From Dehalococcoidia bacterium (GTDB taxonomy: Bacteria; Chloroflexota; Dehalococcoidia; JAENJB01), in assembly GCA_016844565.1 (NCBI GenBank), contig JAENJB010000068.1, positions 1 through 6,892 on the forward strand: DNA of 6,892 nucleotides, read 5' to 3'. A program made the position numbers and the translations under genes. Positions 5,199 to 6,892 of this stretch are shown piece by piece. Every line of letters starts with the position of its first letter. Positions within the stretch are counted from its first letter, which is position 1. A model generated the notes under the pieces. It made no database searches. It was not told the DNA's origin and worked only from the letters and a program-made list of their open reading frames with translations.

Positions 5199-6539
5199 TC
5201 ACAGGAGGGGCAAGTAGCGTTTGATCTCGTAGTCGGTCACGTGAGTGCGGTAGCGGTCCCACTCGATCGTCTTGTTCTGGATGAAGCTATCGAAGACATG
5301 CTTGCCCAGGCATTCCCGCACCAGCTTGCTCTTCTCCGTCAGAGCCAGCGCCTCGGCCAGGCTTCCCGGCAAGGTGCGGATGCCCCGGCCGGCTCTCTCT
5401 TCCGCGGTCATCTCAAAGACGTTCTCCTCCACCGGCTCGGGCGGTTCGAGCTTCTCGGCCATGCCCGCCAGGCCCGCGGCCAGGATGACACTGAAGCAGA
5501 GGTAGGGGTTACAGGCCGGGTCCGGAGAGCGGAGTTCGATTCTGGTGGCTTTCTCGCGGCCGGGCTGGTATTCAGGCACGCGGATGAGGTCGGAGCGGTT
5601 GCGCCGCGCCCAGGAGAGGTAGACGGGCGCTTCATATCCTGGGACCAGGCGCTTGTACGAGTTGATCCACTGGTTATTGACGGCGGTTATCTCCGGCGCA
5701 TATTTCAGCAGGCCGGCCAGGAATTGCTTGGCGGTGCGGGAGAGAAAGTACTCGTTCTTTGGGTCGAAGAAGGCGTTCCTGTCTCCCTTGAAGAGAGAGA
5801 GGTGGGTGTGCATGCCAGAGCCGTTGATGCCGAAAACAGGTTTGGGCATGAAGGTTGCGTAGAAGCCGTGCTTCTGGGCTACCTGCTTTATCACAATGCG
5901 GTGCGTCATCACATTGTCTGCCATGGTCAGAGCATCGGTGTAGCGCAGGTCAATTTCGTGCTGGCTGGGGGCCACCTCATGATGGCTGTACTCCACGCCG
6001 ATGCCCATTTCCTCCAGCATGAGAATGGTATCCCGGCGCAGGTCGCTGGCTATATCGGGCGGGGTGAGGTCGAAGTAGCCTCCCTGGTCGAGGAAGGTGG
6101 TGGTCTCGGCGTTCTTGAAGTAGAAGAACTCAAGCTCCGGGCCGATGTAGAAGGTGTAGCCCATGTCGGCGGCGCGCTTGAGATTGCGCTTCAGGACGAG
6201 TCTCGGGTCTCCTTCAAAGGGTTCCCCGCCCGGGCGCAGGACATCGCAGAACATCCGGCCGACGGCGTGCTGCTCTCTGGGGCGCCAGGGCAGGAGGACG
6301 AAGGTGGTGGGGTCCGGCTTGGCGACCATGTCGCTCTCATCTATTCGGGCGAAGCCTTCGATAGAGGAGCCGTCGAAGCCCATGCCTTCGGTCAGTGCCT
6401 TCTCCAGCTCTTCCACGGTGATGGAGAAGCTCTTCAAGAACCCCAGTATGTCGGTGAACCACAGCCGTATGAACTTGACGTTGTAGTCCTTGACCATCTT
6501 CAGGACGTATTCCTGGGCTTCGGCTCGAGATTTGGGCAT
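5199..6539 (-). CDS. glnA: Glutamine synthetase, type I (alpha-like)
   Basis: This makes glutamine from glutamate, ammonia and ATP as a cytoplasmic dodecamer. The 446 residues match the short GSI-alpha form, without the insertion and adenylylation tyrosine of the beta form. Visible signatures are GFDGSSIEGFARIDESDM (54-71), PELEFF (134-139) with metal-ligand glutamates, HHEVAPSQHEIDLRY (186-200), the ATP-site stretch GINGSGMHTHLSLF (237-250), VNNQWINSYKRLVPGYEAP (287-305) with the glutamate-flap E303, NRSDLIRVP (314-322) and RIELRSPDPACNPYL (333-347). R65 in the first signature corresponds to the arginine tied to glutamine feedback inhibition in Bacillus GS, so feedback control is plausible. 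The C-terminus EWDRYRTHVTDYEIKRYLPLL matches the family ending. The ATG at 6539 has AAGGAGG eight bases before it, and a promoter lies upstream. The gene is complete with no damage seen. Confidence 0.97.
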   Translation of the reverse strand: MPKSRAEAQEYVLKMVKDYNVKFIRLWFTDILGFLKSFSITVEELEKALTEGMGFDGSSIEGFARIDESDMVAKPDPTTFVLLPWRPREQHAVGRMFCDVLRPGGEPFEGDPRLVLKRNLKRAADMGYTFYIGPELEFFYFKNAETTTFLDQGGYFDLTPPDIASDLRRDTILMLEEMGIGVEYSHHEVAPSQHEIDLRYTDALTMADNVMTHRIVIKQVAQKHGFYATFMPKPVFGINGSGMHTHLSLFKGDRNAFFDPKNEYFLSRTAKQFLAGLLKYAPEITAVNNQWINSYKRLVPGYEAPVYLSWARRNRSDLIRVPEYQPGREKATRIELRSPDPACNPYLCFSVILAAGLAGMAEKLEPPEPVEENVFEMTAEERAGRGIRTLPGSLAEALALTEKSKLVRECLGKHVFDSFIQNKTIEWDRYRTHVTDYEIKRYLPLL

Positions 6540-6588
6540 GGATGACTCCTCCTTTTTCGCGATAGCTCGTCTGGCAAAAAGTGCGTCT

Positions 6589-6617
6589 ATTCTAGTCTTT
6601 TCATCTTTCTACTTCAA
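6589..6617 (-). promoter_or_regulatory. Predicted sigma-70-type promoter of glnA
   Basis: Reading leftward, TTGAAG (6617-6612) and TAGAAT (6594-6589) are 17 bases apart. Transcription would start near 6582, with a leader of about 43 bases to the ATG. A small dyad, AAGGA (6619-6623) and TCCTT (6631-6635), lies directly upstream of the -35 box and could be an operator. Confidence 0.5.
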
Positions 6618-6650
6618 CAAGGAGTGCCATTCCTTCAAGAATCCTCCGTT

Positions 6651-6666
6651 CTGGCTTGCAGCCAGC
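6651..6666. promoter_or_regulatory. Perfect 16-bp palindrome upstream of glnA
   Basis: CTGGCTTGCAAGCCAG is its own reverse complement and is centred about 75 bases upstream of the predicted glnA transcription start. It is flanked by ATCCT (6641-6645) and AGGAT (6675-6679), which extend the symmetry. It may be a regulator binding site or a hairpin left from an upstream transcript. It does not match the Bacillus GlnR site pattern. Nothing else was recognised between about 6667 and 6705. Confidence 0.4.
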
Positions 6667-6705
6667 ACCACGAAGGATGAAAATATAGCCCCGCCGCAGT
6701 TGCCG

Positions 6706-6787
6706 TCATTGCGAGGGCTCTTCGCCGAAGGCTCAGAGCCTGCCCCGAACTTCGTGAAGGGATAAACTCCGCCCGAAGCAATCTCAT
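6706..6787. repeat. Half copy of the GTCATTGCGAG repeat
   Basis: GTCATTGCGAG (6706-6716) starts the element, and GAAGCAATCTCAT (6775-6787) is the usual mid-part motif. A complementary right half ending in CTCGCAATGAC is not found; the sequence instead passes into the presumed left end of an insertion sequence. It is therefore a truncated copy in the 300-bp gap right of glnA. Confidence 0.6.
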
Positions 6788-6828
6788 ACGGTACTAGTGT
6801 AGTGCTTCCTAAATAGCGTTAGTTATGG

Positions 6829-6834
6829 TATAAT
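6829..6834 (+). promoter_or_regulatory. Extended -10 box before the transposase-like frame
   Basis: A perfect TATAAT, preceded by TGG as in extended -10 promoters, ends six bases before the ATG at 6841. Only a poor -35 (TTCCTA, 6806-6811) stands 17 bases upstream. The predicted transcription start falls on or beside the ATG, so the message may be leaderless. Confidence 0.5.
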
Positions 6835-6840
6835 GCTGGT

Positions 6841-6892
6841 ATGAGAACCAGCAAACGAATAAATGTGAGTGACAATGATCGGGCACAATTGA
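6841..6892 (+). CDS. N-terminus of a probable IS630-type transposase (partial)
   Basis: Seventeen codons are visible before the window ends: MRTSKRINVSDNDRAQL. The pattern of a basic start followed by a V-S-D-x-x-R-A-Q-L helix resembles the beginning of IS630-family transposases, where it leads into a helix-turn-helix domain. The catalytic DDE part is not visible. No Shine-Dalgarno sequence precedes the ATG. The strand is opposite to all other genes here. The identification rests on a very short sequence and is tentative. Confidence 0.45.
   Translation, partial: MRTSKRINVSDNDRAQL

Larger units (their letters stand above)
6792..6892 (+). mobile_element. Possible left end of an IS630-type insertion sequence
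   Basis: The partial reading frame at 6841 resembles the start of an IS630-type transposase, and these elements insert at TA dinucleotides. A TA at 6792-6793 lies just inside the point where the repeat breaks off. The exact boundary is a guess, because the right end and its inverted repeat are outside the window. Confidence 0.35.

Noticed and set aside
5067..6545. 492-codon plus-strand open frame opposite glnA
   Set aside because: It is a mirror of the glutamine synthetase frame with no recognisable domains and no ribosome site; a GC-rich shadow.

Overview
The window looks like chromosomal DNA from an anaerobic or microaerophilic bacterium. The best guess is a Chloroflexota (Dehalococcoidia-like) genome from sediment or groundwater. 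That guess rests on a tungsten-type aldehyde:ferredoxin oxidoreductase gene, the style of the house-keeping proteins, and gaps filled with palindromic interspersed repeats of the GTCATTGCGAG and GTAGGGTGGGTTA kinds common in such genomes. The taxonomic placement is inference. No tRNA, rRNA or CRISPR array was seen.

Layout. All complete genes lie on the minus strand, so transcription runs right to left. From right to left: glutamine synthetase (glnA, 6539-5199) with a recognisable promoter; a 150-bp gap filled by a repeat; glutamine-dependent NAD+ synthetase (nadE, 5045-3294); a 230-bp gap with a second repeat; a 62-residue 4-oxalocrotonate tautomerase-like protein (3063-2875); an 81-bp gap with a promoter and a weak terminator candidate; a signal peptide peptidase SppA-like membrane protease (2784-1903) overlapping by ATGA a membrane-anchored DUF4350-like protein (1906-1007); a 193-bp gap packed with inverted repeats; and the N-terminal 271 codons of an aldehyde:ferredoxin oxidoreductase running off the left edge. 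At the right edge a plus-strand reading frame starts at 6841 and resembles the N-terminus of an IS630-type transposase.

How the genes relate. GlnA makes glutamine, and NadE uses glutamine as nitrogen donor, so the pair is metabolically coherent, though a repeat separates them. SppA and the DUF4350-like protein are translationally coupled and both membrane-anchored with their bulk outside the membrane, suggesting a joint envelope role. The aldehyde oxidoreductase shows two signs of decay: an ATC codon where the start should be, behind a perfect Shine-Dalgarno sequence, and an apparent in-frame loss of the segment that usually carries a GPAGE motif.

I found no convincing undescribed multi-gene system. 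The most interesting signals concern the repeats. One palindromic repeat unit sits in frame inside nadE and encodes part of the linker between its two domains. Other repeats fill nearly every gap, and one appears cut short where the insertion sequence may begin.
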